Positions 1-9,667 of a stretch of 64,000 nucleotides of DNA are shown here, one piece after another. Each line of letters opens with the position of its first letter. Position 1 is the first letter of the stretch. The stretch spans positions 620,001 to 684,000 of the forward strand of contig OZ243044.1 of NCBI GenBank assembly GCA_965212135.1, written 5' to 3'. Position numbers and translations under genes: made by a program. The DNA is from Bin75 sp965212135 (GTDB taxonomy: Bacteria; Nitrospirota; Nitrospiria; Nitrospirales; UBA8639). A model generated the notes under the pieces. That model had not been told where the DNA came from, ran no database searches, and saw nothing but the letters and a program-made list of their open reading frames with translations.

Positions 1-1766
1 TTGTTGGCATGAATGGAGCGATAGACTGGTTCTGTTTTCCCCACTTTGACTCGCCAAGCGTGTTTGGCGCCGTGTTGGATGATCGCAAAGGCGGATGGTT
101 CAAGATTGCGACCCAGGGGAATGCGGCGAAACACAAGCAGTACTACTGGCCCGACACCAACGTGCTCGTCACGCGGTTTCTTTCAAAAGAAGGCGTGGGG
201 CAAATCATTGACTTTATGCCGGTCGGGCTGAAGGAAACCGAAACGGGCTATCAAGGCATCATTCGCCGCGTTCAGGCGATTCGCGGCAATCTGACCTTTC
301 GCATGGAATGTTTCCCCGCCTTCAATTACGCGCAAGACCGCCACGACACCACCCTGACCGAGGACGGCGCGCGTTTCGACACGGCGGAGCTGTCCCTCTG
401 CCTGGGCGCCACCATTCCCTTACGGCAGGAAGGCAGCGGTGTGGTCGCTGACTTTGCGATACAGGAAGGGCATGAGGTGAGTTTTGCGTTTCAGGAAGCC
501 GAGCGAAGCCATGAACGCTGTGCGGCCATCTCGCACGATCAAGCCGACGCGCTCTTTCGCCAGACCGTTGCCTACTGGCGACAATGGCTTTCCAAGTGTA
601 CCTATCGAGGCCGCTGGCAGGAAGTGGTGCAACGCTCGGCGTTGACCCTCAAACTACTGACCTTTGAACCGACAGGGGCGATTGTCGCGGCGCCGACGTG
701 CAGCCTGCCGGAAGAAATCGGGGGAACACGCAATTGGGACTACCGCTATACATGGATTCGTGACGCGGCCTTTACCATCTACGGCCTCTTACGCATTGGG
801 TTTACCAAAGAAGCCGAAAAATTCATGCACTGGATCGAAGCGCGCTGTCACGAGCTCAATCCTGACGGATCGTTACAAATTATGTACGGCATTGACGGCC
901 GACATGCGTTACAGGAAGTCACCTTGTCCCATCTTGACGGCTATAAAGGCTCGCGGCCCGTTCGCGTCGGCAATGGCGCCTACAATCAAATGCAATTGGA
1001 TATTTACGGCGAATTGCTGGATTCGGTGTATCTCTACAACAAATACGGCGCGCCGATTTCCTATGATCTCTGGAGACACCTGCGCCGTTTGGTCAACTGG
1101 GTGTGTGACAACTGGACGCGGCCGGACGAAGGAGTCTGGGAAGTTCGCAGCGGCCGGCAGCACTTTCTGTATTCAAAACTCATGTGCTGGGTCGCCGTGG
1201 ACCGGGGACTGCGCCTGGCCGACAAGCGTTCATTTCCCGCGGATCGTGAGCGGTGGCTGAAAGTACGAGATATGATTTATGAAGAAATTATGGCAAAAGG
1301 CTGGAGTACGAACCGGCAAGCCTTCGTCCAACATTACGGCGGCGAAACCCTTGACGCGGCCAACCTCATGATGCCCCTGGTCCTGTTTGTCTCCCCGACC
1401 GACCCCCGCATGCTCAAAACCCTGAAGGCGATCAATCAATCCCCGGAGCAAGGGGGGTTAGTCGCCAACGCACTGGTGTATCGGTACAACGTCCACGAAA
1501 CAGAGGACGGGCTCGACGGCGAAGAAGGCACCTTTAATATTTGCACGTTTTGGTTGGTCGAAGCGCTCACCCGATCGGGCCAGATTGACGAGGCACGACT
1601 CATGTTTGAACAAATGCTCGGCTATGCCAATCACCTGGGGCTCTATGCCGAAGAGACCGGCAATCGCGGCGAAAGCCTGGGCAACTTCCCGCAGGCGTTT
1701 ACGCATTTGGCGTTGATCAGCGCGGCGTTTAACCTGGATCGAATGCTGGGGCATCGGCACTCATGA
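1..1766 (+). CDS. Glycoside hydrolase family 15 (glucoamylase-like), 5' truncated by the window
   Basis: The frame is already open at base 1: residues LVG-like coding precede the first ATG (base 9), and family members normally have about 20 more residues upstream, so the true start lies outside the window. The N-terminal IDWFCFPHFDSPSVF block, the RNWDYRYTWIRDAAF block near residue 240 and the C-terminal GTFNICTFWLVEAL and LGNFPQAFTHLALI blocks are typical of bacterial GH15 enzymes, which hydrolyse alpha-glucosidic bonds in starch, glycogen or trehalose-type substrates with two acidic catalytic residues. No signal peptide is visible, so a cytoplasmic role in storage glucan or trehalose breakdown is the simplest inference. 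The substrate cannot be read from sequence. Confidence 0.9.
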   Translation, partial: VGMNGAIDWFCFPHFDSPSVFGAVLDDRKGGWFKIATQGNAAKHKQYYWPDTNVLVTRFLSKEGVGQIIDFMPVGLKETETGYQGIIRRVQAIRGNLTFRMECFPAFNYAQDRHDTTLTEDGARFDTAELSLCLGATIPLRQEGSGVVADFAIQEGHEVSFAFQEAERSHERCAAISHDQADALFRQTVAYWRQWLSKCTYRGRWQEVVQRSALTLKLLTFEPTGAIVAAPTCSLPEEIGGTRNWDYRYTWIRDAAFTIYGLLRIGFTKEAEKFMHWIEARCHELNPDGSLQIMYGIDGRHALQEVTLSHLDGYKGSRPVRVGNGAYNQMQLDIYGELLDSVYLYNKYGAPISYDLWRHLRRLVNWVCDNWTRPDEGVWEVRSGRQHFLYSKLMCWVAVDRGLRLADKRSFPADRERWLKVRDMIYEEIMAKGWSTNRQAFVQHYGGETLDAANLMMPLVLFVSPTDPRMLKTLKAINQSPEQGGLVANALVYRYNVHETEDGLDGEEGTFNICTFWLVEALTRSGQIDEARLMFEQMLGYANHLGLYAEETGNRGESLGNFPQAFTHLALISAAFNLDRMLGHRHS

Positions 1767-1989
1767 CGGCGGTATCCATCGGTTCGCGGCCCGGACCATC
1801 CGTCGTGCCGCTCTCCGCATCCTCAACACGTTTGCATGGAGGCCGGCGCTTCGACGCTCCATGACCGGCGTCGGCACATGGACGGATCTTCCGATGACCA
1901 CTCGCCGGGCTATCCGCAAATTTTCGCATGGTGCGGAGAAAGAGCAGGCACCCGGACGCATCGCACAGCCTCGCAATCTTCGCTCCCTC

Positions 1990-3255
1990 ATGAAGAACCG
2001 CTTGCCCGCCCGTCTCTTCTCGCTCTTGCAACAAGCGGGAGAGACGGCTGAACGGCATCGGGCCCCCGTTTATGCGGTCGGCGGTTTTGTCCGTGACCTC
2101 CTGCTCGCCATACCGAATGTCGACGTGGATGTGGCGGTGGAAGGCACGGGGATCGGCTTCGCAAAAGCCTTCGCGCACCAACACCGGGCTCGTATCACCG
2201 TTCACGAACGGTTCGGCACGGCCACCCTGGCATTCCCGGACGGGCACAAGCTCGACGTGGCAACGGCGCGAACGGAACAGTATGACTATCCAGCCGCCCT
2301 CCCGACGGTGGAGCCGAGTTCCATCAGGAACGATTTAGGCCGGCGGGATTTCACGATCAACACGCTGGCCATCCGGCTCAATACCCCTCATTTCGGTGAA
2401 CTGGTGGATGGCTGCGGCGGCCGGCAAGACCTGCGTGACAAAACCATTCGCGTGTTGCACGATCGCAGTTTTTTCGAAGACCCGACCCGCGTGTTTCGAG
2501 CCATTCGATTTGAGCAGCGCCTGGATTTTCGATTGAGCAAAGAAACCGCCATCCTTATCAAGGAAGCGGTGCACAGGAAACTCGTTCACCGGCTCTCTCC
2601 GTCTCGCCTCACAGACGCAATCCTTCAGGCGTTATCGGAACGCGAACCCGCAAAAGTCCTTGCCAGACTGGCAGACTTTCATCTGCTTCAATGCATTCAT
2701 CCGCAACTGAAATGGTCGCCCGAACTGGCCCGGAGGCTGAACAGGGTTGAAAAAACCATCGCGTGGCATGCCCGGCTTGATTCCAGGCGTCCCTTGCAGT
2801 CCTGGGTCATCTACAGCATGGCCTTCATGGCGGCTCTGCCCCAACCGGCCGTCGAAGCCGCCCTTTCCCGATTCAAACCGCCTCGCCGCCAGGCCCGGTC
2901 TATTCTCTGGATCAGGCAAGAGGGCGAGCGCCTCCTTTGGTCCCTGAATCAACGGCCACGCGTCAACCCATCCGAGACGGTCCGAGCGCTCCGCGACCTT
3001 CCGGATGAGACGCTGGTCTTTCTTCTGGCCACAACCAAGTCGGAAACGGGAAAGCGAACCATTGCCGCCGTACTTACCGCCTCTCAACACATAACCCCGA
3101 TCTTAACCGGGAAAGATCTGAAAGCGATGGGCCTCAAACCGGGGCCTCTGTACAAAAAAATCCTGGACCGGCTTTTGGACGCGCGACTGCATGGCACAAT
3201 CAAGACCGAAGCCGACGAACGCAAACTGGTCGGCCGGCTGACGCAACACGCATGA
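1990..3255 (+). CDS. tRNA nucleotidyltransferase / poly(A) polymerase family protein
   Basis: The sequence YAVGGFVRDLLL followed by DVDVAVEG is the class II nucleotidyltransferase signature (GG plus the metal-binding DxD region). RRDFTINTLAIRL and FFEDPTRVFRAIRFEQRL are the conserved palm/neck motifs. The C-terminal half is helical, and its end (GLKPGPLYKKILDRLLDARLHG) resembles the tail domain of CCA- or A-adding enzymes. It probably repairs the 3' CCA end of tRNA or adds A residues to RNA. The frame is open back to ATG 1861 and ATG 1894; ATG 1990 was chosen because homology begins just after it, but no candidate has a clear Shine-Dalgarno. Whether it adds CCA, only A, or poly(A) cannot be decided here. 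Confidence 0.88.
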   Translation: MKNRLPARLFSLLQQAGETAERHRAPVYAVGGFVRDLLLAIPNVDVDVAVEGTGIGFAKAFAHQHRARITVHERFGTATLAFPDGHKLDVATARTEQYDYPAALPTVEPSSIRNDLGRRDFTINTLAIRLNTPHFGELVDGCGGRQDLRDKTIRVLHDRSFFEDPTRVFRAIRFEQRLDFRLSKETAILIKEAVHRKLVHRLSPSRLTDAILQALSEREPAKVLARLADFHLLQCIHPQLKWSPELARRLNRVEKTIAWHARLDSRRPLQSWVIYSMAFMAALPQPAVEAALSRFKPPRRQARSILWIRQEGERLLWSLNQRPRVNPSETVRALRDLPDETLVFLLATTKSETGKRTIAAVLTASQHITPILTGKDLKAMGLKPGPLYKKILDRLLDARLHGTIKTEADERKLVGRLTQHA

Positions 3256-3295
3256 AAACGCTTGTCTTGTTTGACCGGAAACGCTAGGATTCCGC

Positions 3296-3595
3296 ATGGC
3301 CGTTGTCTTGCCCATCGCAAAGTTTTTGCTGCGACTGGTCGCCCCCAGCATTCCCGAACTTGTGTCCGGCATGACGGCCCTCAAACAGCGGCACGGAACG
3401 CACCGGCAACAGGGGGAGACGTTCGAAGAACGCCTTGCGGAACTTGACTATCAATTCGCTCAACAGCTTGCCCTGATCGCGACACTGACGAAACAAGCCG
3501 ACTCCATCCAAACGATTTTTCGATTGACATTGTTCATCAGTATTGCCGCCTTGTTGCTCTCGCTGACGGGTCTTGCACTCATGTTGTACGCCTGA
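3296..3595 (+). CDS. Small membrane protein with C-terminal transmembrane helix, unknown function
   Basis: This is a 99-residue protein I do not recognise. It starts 40 bases after the nucleotidyltransferase gene and may be co-transcribed with it. Residues about 35-70 (FEERLAELDYQFAQQLALI) look like an amphipathic or coiled-coil helix, and residues about 75-99 form one hydrophobic helix ending at the C-terminus (ISIAALLLSLTGLALML). An AGGA lies upstream of the ATG. The architecture suggests a tail-anchored inner-membrane protein. Coding status is supported by the ordered layout rather than by a family match. Confidence 0.55.
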   Translation: MAVVLPIAKFLLRLVAPSIPELVSGMTALKQRHGTHRQQGETFEERLAELDYQFAQQLALIATLTKQADSIQTIFRLTLFISIAALLLSLTGLALMLYA

Positions 3596-3685
3596 CACTC
3601 CGCCTCGATTCTCCCGAACACGCGCCCCACGGGCGAGACGGAGAAGACCTCGCGTTTCTTCCTCACGGCTTCAACGGCCTCAACG

Positions 3686-4000
3686 ATGCGGAAATTACTG
3701 GTCTCGCAAAATTTAGTGGAAGTCGAATCATTCAAGGCACTGCTTGAGCAGGAAGGCATCCAATCATGGATCAAGAACCAACGGGGATCCTCCCTGGCCG
3801 GTGAAGTGCCTTTCGCGGAAGTCTTCCCCGAACTCTGGGTCATGGACGACGCCGACTATCCCGCGGCTCGGGAATTTTTAGAAAACTGGCACGCCGCCAC
3901 ACCCTCGGAATCCACAGGCTGGGTCTGTTCTGGTTGCGGAGAATCACACGAGAAGGATTTTACGGCGTGCTGGAATTGCGGACGTGACCGCTCCGCCTGA
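3686..4000 (+). CDS. DUF2007-like protein with C-terminal zinc ribbon
   Basis: This is a 104-residue protein. The first about 70 residues (RKLLVSQNLVEVESFKALLEQEGI, then VFPELWVMDDADYPAAREFL) match the DUF2007 fold, a small ferredoxin-like domain that resembles ligand or signal domains. The C-terminus has CSGCG and CWNCG, two CxxC knuckles expected to bind zinc. This pairing is common in uncharacterised bacterial proteins, and its function is unknown. It converges on the aas gene, with 79 bases between the two stop codons. Confidence 0.7.
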   Translation: MRKLLVSQNLVEVESFKALLEQEGIQSWIKNQRGSSLAGEVPFAEVFPELWVMDDADYPAAREFLENWHAATPSESTGWVCSGCGESHEKDFTACWNCGRDRSA

Positions 4001-4079
4001 TGGTGGTGGCAATCAACAATGCGACGAGAAGCGGGCGTCGTCTCGGGCGGTTCGGCCACGAGGGATCATCGAGAGTTGT

Positions 4080-7000
4080 CTAGCCGGACGCGAAATGCTC
4101 GACTGCCACGCGTTTGATGGCGCGGAGGTCCAGCTTGCCGGTCCCCAGCACCGGAATGTGCTCAACCTTGATGAAGGCGTCTTTTCGCGGGATGAATAAA
4201 TTCGGCAACCCGCCGGCCGCGACGCCATCCAACAGACCGGGAATCGCGGTTTCATCCAGCGTGTGAAGCACCACCAGTTGTTCGCCTTTTTTGTCATCCG
4301 GGACGGACGTCACGGCAAACACCTGTGTTTCGACACCGGCGGCTTGATGCAAGGCCTCTTCGACTCTTCCATGCGGCACCATCTCGCCGCCGATTTTGGC
4401 AAAACGGGAGAGCCGGTCCGTGATGGCGAGAAACCCGTCTTCATCGAGCATGGCAATATCTCCGGTTATGTACCAGCCGTCATGCATGGCCCTGGCCGTC
4501 AGGTCCGGACGGTTCAGGTAGCCCTGCATGAGATTGGGCCCCTTCACAACCAGCATGCCCGGCGTTCCGACGGGCAAGGGAGCAAACGAATCGGGGGCGA
4601 CAATGCGGACCGACATGCCGGGCAAAGGCCGGCCGACTGTTTCACGACGCGAGGCCGGTTGGTAAAATCCCGCCGCGCGAAAATCCGGACAATTGACGGA
4701 AATCACGGGAGCGCATTCCGTCACCCCGTACCCCTCCACGGGGCGAATCCCAAATGTTTCCTCAAACGCGTCGGCCAGGCGCTTCGACAATTTCTCGGCG
4801 CCGGTCAGCACAATGCGAAGCGACCCCAATTGATCCGGTGTGCATCGCCGCCAATACAATTGCAAAAAAGTCGGCGTCGTGATGAGAACGGTGACGCGGT
4901 GTTGATGAATGAGCTCGCCAATGACTCCCGCGTCCAAGGGCGTGGGATGATACACCACGCCCATGCCATGATTGACGGCCAGCCAAATCGTCGCAAGGTA
5001 GCCAAAAGAATGAAAGAACGGCAGCACACCCAACAACCGATCATCGGGCCCCATGTGAAAAACCTGCGCCAACCCTTCGACGTTGGAATCAATGTTGAAG
5101 TGACTAAGCATCACCCCTTTGGGATCTCCCGTGCTGCCGCTGCTAAAAATAATCGTCGCGAGATCATCCGTCCGCGAACGACCGGTCGCGCCGGCGAATC
5201 GCTCCAACATGCCAATGGGCGCAAAGAGCGCCAGCGCAAAAGCCGTCAACCGCCCGGCTGTCCCAATGGTGGTGCGAATGTCGTCAATCCAAACGATTGT
5301 AACACCTTCGGGACTGTCCAGATTCGCTTTCTCCATAAACAGCCGGCTGGCAACGATCGTTTCAAGGCCGGCTTCCTTCGCAACCGACTCCATCCCGCTT
5401 CGCCCGGTCGTGTAATTGAGATTGACGGTCGTCCGCCCCGACAGCGTGGCCGCAAGATTGACCAGCACCCCGCCGACGCTGGGCGGCAACAGGATGCCCA
5501 CGGTGCGCTGCCGCCGCCAGTGGGGGCGGAGCGCGCGCGCCAGCGCAATGGCGCCAACGAGCGATTCCAGGCACGTGACGTTCGGTCGAGTCGCATCGGC
5601 AAACGCGACACGCCGGGGATGACGGCGAGCCGCGCGAACAAAAGAATGATGGAGCGGCCGCCGGTCGGGTTTGCGGTAGCGCCAGGCCTCCTCGCCCAAT
5701 TCCTGGACTCGCTGCCGCGCTTCGGCGGCCGTTGTGGTGGCGGGCATAGGCGCGCCGTAGGCAACGGTCACCGGGTAGGGAAGGCGTTCCGGCCACTTCA
5801 TCAGAAATTTCCCGCCGATAAAACTGAAAATGCTGCCCCAGACCCGGTCGAGATACACGGGAATCACAGGCGTCTGCCGGCCCTTGACAACCCGCTCGAA
5901 TCCCTGGCGAAACGACAGCAGACCGCCGGTGCGCGTAATTTGCCCTTCGGGGAAGATGCAGACCAATTCTCCCTGGTCCAATTGTCGTCCGGCTTCGCGG
6001 AGTGAATGGAGAATCTCACGAGGGGAGCCTTGGGAAGAAATGGGAATCGCGCCCAGAATCCTCGCGAACCGATGCAAGACCGGATGTTCGTAATAGCGCC
6101 GGTCAACGACAAAGCGAACAGGACGATCCACGCTCGCCAACAGCAACAATCCGTCCACAAACGACACATGATTCGGCAGCAACAACGCGCCTCCGCGTTC
6201 AGGCACATGCTGCCGTCCCACCACGCGCAGACGGTACATCGTATGGGTGAAAAGAAAGAGCGTCATGCGAAGAAACGTTTCCGGCATCACCCGCACGGCC
6301 CAGGCCGTCAAGACAGCCGTGACGATCCCCGACACGATCAAAATGTCGCCGGCGTTGAACCCGAGCAACGACAGGCCCCATGCAGACAAGGAGCCGGCCA
6401 GCACGCCACTGAAGACAACGGTGTTACTCAACGCGATGACCGCGCCGCGCCGATCTTCAGGGGCGCGCCACTGAATGAGCGCGTTAATCGGCACCACGAT
6501 AAATCCGCTGGCCATGCCCAGCCATCCCATGCCGCACACCGTCCCAAGCAATCCGGGACGCATCACGCCAAGGAAGAAAAGCCCCGACGTTAATCCAATC
6601 GCACCGAGCGGGATATGTCCCACCTCCACTTTGGAGTAAGACAGTTTTCCCGCGAGCAGCGAGCCAATGCCCACGCCAATGCCAAAGGTGGCCAACGGCA
6701 CGCCGGATAACGAATCGGATAATCCCAGAACCACCTTCGCATAGACCAGAATATCCTGCCCCACCAAACTGGCAATGGTCCAATACGCCACGTTGCCGGC
6801 AATCCCCAACCGCAGGGCCGAATCCGCTTGAACCGCCGCCCAGGCTCCGCGCAACGTGGCGCCAAGCCCGCCTTCCTCCCGCGCGCGGGGAACGGCCGGA
6901 ATCAGGAAAGACGCCGCAAATCCCGCAAAAGAAAACAGCAGAAGCACCAGGGCCGCCATCCAGGGAGACGCCCCCGCGAACTGGAGCAACACCCCTCCCA

Positions 7001-7511
7001 GCCCGGTTCCGCCAATAATGGCGAGAAAGGTCCAGAGTTCAAGTTGCCCATTGCCGGCAGCCAACCGTTCGTGCGGGAGCAGCTCCGGCAAAATCCCATA
7101 CTTCGCCGGGCTAAAGAGCGCGCTTTGAATCGCCATGCCGGCCAGCACAATGAGCGGCAGGATCCCCCCCGATGGGTTGCCAGAGAGCGCCAAGGCGCCC
7201 AAGGCCATCAACACCACCTCGACCGCCTTCATCACCACAATCACGGAACGCTTGCTGAACCGGTCCGAAAAGACACCGGCAACCACGGACACCAGCACAA
7301 GCGGCAAGGTGAACACGACAAACGTGAGAGTCGTTTGGGCCTGGGAAGCGGCTTCAAGCGCCGGCCCCGCCCCCATGTGCGAGGCCAACTGCTTGATGGC
7401 CAGCAACGCCACCATCAATTTCCAGGCATTGTCATTGAACGCCCCAAAAAACTGGGCAATCAGAAGGCCTTGAAGGGGCGGCACGCCTAGGCTCCGATTG
7501 TTGTCAGCCAT
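4080..7511 (-). CDS. aas: Three-module Aas: LplT-like transporter, PlsC acyltransferase, acyl-ACP synthetase
   Basis: This is a 1,143-residue fusion. Residues about 10-430 form an MFS transporter of LplT type (FFGAFNDNAWKL at the start). Residues 447-453 carry the NHxxxxD acyltransferase motif of PlsC, with FPEGQ downstream. Residues 787-804 carry the AMP-binding loop (SSGSTGDPKG), followed by GYGVTECAP, YITGD and the C-terminal GTGKLDLR lysine motif. Together the modules would flip lysophospholipid inward, activate a fatty acid and re-acylate it, recycling membrane lipid. The frame is open to 7745, but ATG 7511 (MADNNRSLGVPPLQG) matches the usual LplT start. The gene lies downstream of the EndoQ gene on the same strand. 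Confidence 0.9.
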   Translation of the reverse strand: MADNNRSLGVPPLQGLLIAQFFGAFNDNAWKLMVALLAIKQLASHMGAGPALEAASQAQTTLTFVVFTLPLVLVSVVAGVFSDRFSKRSVIVVMKAVEVVLMALGALALSGNPSGGILPLIVLAGMAIQSALFSPAKYGILPELLPHERLAAGNGQLELWTFLAIIGGTGLGGVLLQFAGASPWMAALVLLLFSFAGFAASFLIPAVPRAREEGGLGATLRGAWAAVQADSALRLGIAGNVAYWTIASLVGQDILVYAKVVLGLSDSLSGVPLATFGIGVGIGSLLAGKLSYSKVEVGHIPLGAIGLTSGLFFLGVMRPGLLGTVCGMGWLGMASGFIVVPINALIQWRAPEDRRGAVIALSNTVVFSGVLAGSLSAWGLSLLGFNAGDILIVSGIVTAVLTAWAVRVMPETFLRMTLFLFTHTMYRLRVVGRQHVPERGGALLLPNHVSFVDGLLLLASVDRPVRFVVDRRYYEHPVLHRFARILGAIPISSQGSPREILHSLREAGRQLDQGELVCIFPEGQITRTGGLLSFRQGFERVVKGRQTPVIPVYLDRVWGSIFSFIGGKFLMKWPERLPYPVTVAYGAPMPATTTAAEARQRVQELGEEAWRYRKPDRRPLHHSFVRAARRHPRRVAFADATRPNVTCLESLVGAIALARALRPHWRRQRTVGILLPPSVGGVLVNLAATLSGRTTVNLNYTTGRSGMESVAKEAGLETIVASRLFMEKANLDSPEGVTIVWIDDIRTTIGTAGRLTAFALALFAPIGMLERFAGATGRSRTDDLATIIFSSGSTGDPKGVMLSHFNIDSNVEGLAQVFHMGPDDRLLGVLPFFHSFGYLATIWLAVNHGMGVVYHPTPLDAGVIGELIHQHRVTVLITTPTFLQLYWRRCTPDQLGSLRIVLTGAEKLSKRLADAFEETFGIRPVEGYGVTECAPVISVNCPDFRAAGFYQPASRRETVGRPLPGMSVRIVAPDSFAPLPVGTPGMLVVKGPNLMQGYLNRPDLTARAMHDGWYITGDIAMLDEDGFLAITDRLSRFAKIGGEMVPHGRVEEALHQAAGVETQVFAVTSVPDDKKGEQLVVLHTLDETAIPGLLDGVAAGGLPNLFIPRKDAFIKVEHIPVLGTGKLDLRAIKRVAVEHFASG

Positions 7512-7665
7512 AAAAAATGCACCGATCTCATGGAACCGCGCCAGGCGGTCAGGTTTTCCCGGCTCACATGGTTTCATGGCGGACGCCGACACAACAGAAC
7601 CGGGTACCGATTGGCCATGCAAGCCCAAGGACAGTTTAGGAAATCGCGTGAAAAACGGCAAGAGG

Positions 7666-8952
7666 TTAACACAACGGCATGTGAGAAGAATGAGATTGCC
7701 GGTCTTCTTGAGACAGCACACGAACGGTGCCGTACTCCCCGTCATAACCCGGAGCGATGGTCACGTTGCCCTCGCGCATGCGTCGAACCACCGTGGCCAG
7801 GAGATGCCCTCCATGCTCTTCAAGATCCGGGATGGGCACGTCCATCAAAATTTTGAATTCATTGCCCAAACTCGCAAGCAGGCCATGGTAGGCCCCGGTC
7901 ACCCCTTTGGTCTTGACTCCGGCGCCGTTGACCTCGGCAAGCAACTCAATCAGCGGAACCAGATTCCTGTAGGGCAGCGCGGTACGAAGACGGTGGCCGG
8001 CCGGATGATCGGCCAGCGCTTCAATCCGGTGCATGACCCCGCGAGTCACGGGCTTTCCACATTTCGGGCATAAATTATTGTGCGTTCTGGTTTCCTCCGG
8101 GGACAGACGAACCCGGCAGTTTCGATGGCCGTCATAATGGTACTTGCCTTCCTCGGGAAAAAACTCAAGCGTCCCCAGAAACAGCGCGGGGTCGCAACCG
8201 GTAAAGGCCTTTTTGATTCCGGTGAAAGACAAGTCGCCGTTCAACACGTTGGCTTCACGGCCCAGCTTGCCGGGCGAGTGCGCGTCAGAATTTGAAATCA
8301 GGGTGATGCCCTCAAGCTGGCTCAACCGCCAGTTCATGGGCGGATCCGAAGAAAGTCCGGTTTCAATCACCTGGATATACGGCGTCAGTTCCCCAAAACA
8401 TTCTTCCAGGGAGTCAAAACCCGAGTTCGACCCGAACACCGAAAAGTGCGGGGTCCAGGCGTGGGCCGGAACAAACAAGGCTTCCGGCGCGCGGTCCAGC
8501 ATCATGCGCAGCAATTCCTCGCTGTCCAATCCCAGAATGGGACGGCCATCCGATTGGAGGTTGCCGATGCGCGCCAACTGTTCCGTCAGACTCGCCACGG
8601 CGCTGAAATCCGGCGCAAAGACCAGATTATGCACTTTGCGCGTACGCGCGTGGCGCTTATAAATACTGCTGATCTCGGCAGTCAGCATAAACCGCACGTC
8701 CGCCCGGCAGGATTCAGGGATTCCGGCATCCACCGGAGCCGCCAGCGCCGGTTTCAGGCGATAGAGTCCCGGTTCAGCCGGTTCGAGCTTCTCCCGGAGT
8801 TCGGCAAACCAGCCGGGATGCGTGAAGTCCCCGGTCCCGACGACCGTAATGCCTTTGAGTTGCGCCCAGCGATACAGATTTTCCGGGACCATGTCCTTGC
8901 TGACGGCACGCGAGTAGCGGGAATGAATATGCAGATCGGCGATGAACGACAT
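7666..8952 (-). CDS. EndoQ-like PHP-domain DNA endonuclease
   Basis: This is a 428-residue protein. DLHIHSRYSR at residues 6-15 and NSDAHSPGKLG in the middle are metal-binding PHP motifs. The region around NNLCPKCGKPVTRGVMHR holds a CxxC zinc knuckle followed by a helical segment, the arrangement seen in endonuclease Q. EndoQ nicks DNA 5' of deaminated bases (uracil, hypoxanthine, xanthine) and AP sites. It is best known from Thermococcales and a few bacteria. The start ATG is preceded by a CCTCC/GGGAAC region without an ideal Shine-Dalgarno. Assignment to EndoQ is by architecture; activity on a given lesion is inference. Confidence 0.8.
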   Translation of the reverse strand: MSFIADLHIHSRYSRAVSKDMVPENLYRWAQLKGITVVGTGDFTHPGWFAELREKLEPAEPGLYRLKPALAAPVDAGIPESCRADVRFMLTAEISSIYKRHARTRKVHNLVFAPDFSAVASLTEQLARIGNLQSDGRPILGLDSEELLRMMLDRAPEALFVPAHAWTPHFSVFGSNSGFDSLEECFGELTPYIQVIETGLSSDPPMNWRLSQLEGITLISNSDAHSPGKLGREANVLNGDLSFTGIKKAFTGCDPALFLGTLEFFPEEGKYHYDGHRNCRVRLSPEETRTHNNLCPKCGKPVTRGVMHRIEALADHPAGHRLRTALPYRNLVPLIELLAEVNGAGVKTKGVTGAYHGLLASLGNEFKILMDVPIPDLEEHGGHLLATVVRRMREGNVTIAPGYDGEYGTVRVLSQEDRQSHSSHMPLC

Positions 8953-9090
8953 GGAGGTTCCCGGATAGTTTGTTCAGCTTACCGGGTACCATCGGCAGGG
9001 GCAAGCGGCGAGCAGGACGCCGTGCGAGTTGCCACGAGGCCGTTCATGCGGGTCTTGACGAAACTTCCACGTCACACACACAATGGGCCT

Positions 9091-9639
9091 ATGAAAGACA
9101 CAACGCCGACAGAAGCACACAATGCCCGCGACTGGATACCGCACCTTCGAAAGATTTACGACCAGGCCGTGCTTCGGTTTGAACAAGGAGCGCGGGGTCC
9201 CGAAGCGGTCATTGGCCGGGAAGCCCTGGCGTTGCTTGATGCAATCGGCACCTCCGCCGGGGAGCTGTATGATTTTGTCGAGGATTGGGTTGAAGACGGC
9301 GAGCCGGATTTCGACACCGTGGCGGCCATCACCGAAGTCCGCCGAGCGTACTTTTTAACGGTGCAACAGGGAAAAGCCTCGGACAACACGGTTCGTTCGG
9401 AAACCCTGCCGTCCGGTTATGCCGCATTGGGCGGGTACCGGTGGCTGCCCCGCATTATCGCCAAAGCCCGCGCCAAACTTCGCGGAGAACTGTCGGCGGA
9501 CATCATGTTTGATTGCGGCGCCGACCGGCCGTTTTTGCGGAACGTGAACATGGAACCGGCCGAATTTTTGAACGTCGTGTGGCAGGCCGGCACGGACGAT
9601 CAACTCATATTGGAAGCCGTGCAGAAAAAAGTCTCGTAG
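9091..9639 (+). CDS. DUF5069 domain protein
   Basis: This is a 182-residue soluble protein. The start ATG at 9091 (MKDTTPTEAHNARDWIPHLRK) is chosen because homology to DUF5069 begins within about 10 residues (ARDWIPHLRKIYDQAVL). The longer open frame upstream only overlaps the divergent EndoQ gene. The C-terminal region YRWLPRIIAKARAKLRGEL and FLNVVWQAGTDDQLI are conserved parts of this uncharacterised family, which is frequent in Nitrospirota, Planctomycetes and Verrucomicrobia. No catalytic motif is evident, and the function is unknown. Confidence 0.75.
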   Translation: MKDTTPTEAHNARDWIPHLRKIYDQAVLRFEQGARGPEAVIGREALALLDAIGTSAGELYDFVEDWVEDGEPDFDTVAAITEVRRAYFLTVQQGKASDNTVRSETLPSGYAALGGYRWLPRIIAKARAKLRGELSADIMFDCGADRPFLRNVNMEPAEFLNVVWQAGTDDQLILEAVQKKVS

Positions 9640-9667
9640 TATTCTTGCCATTGACAAGGAGTGCGAC

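Noticed and set aside
4263..6005. 580-codon open frame antisense to aas
   Set aside because: It shadows aas: composition is Arg/Gln/His/Pro-rich with no recognisable domain, while aas has full motifs on the other strand.
8446..9090. Long N-terminal extension in frame with the DUF5069 gene
   Set aside because: It overlaps the divergent EndoQ gene and has no homology. ATG 9091 begins the recognised domain.
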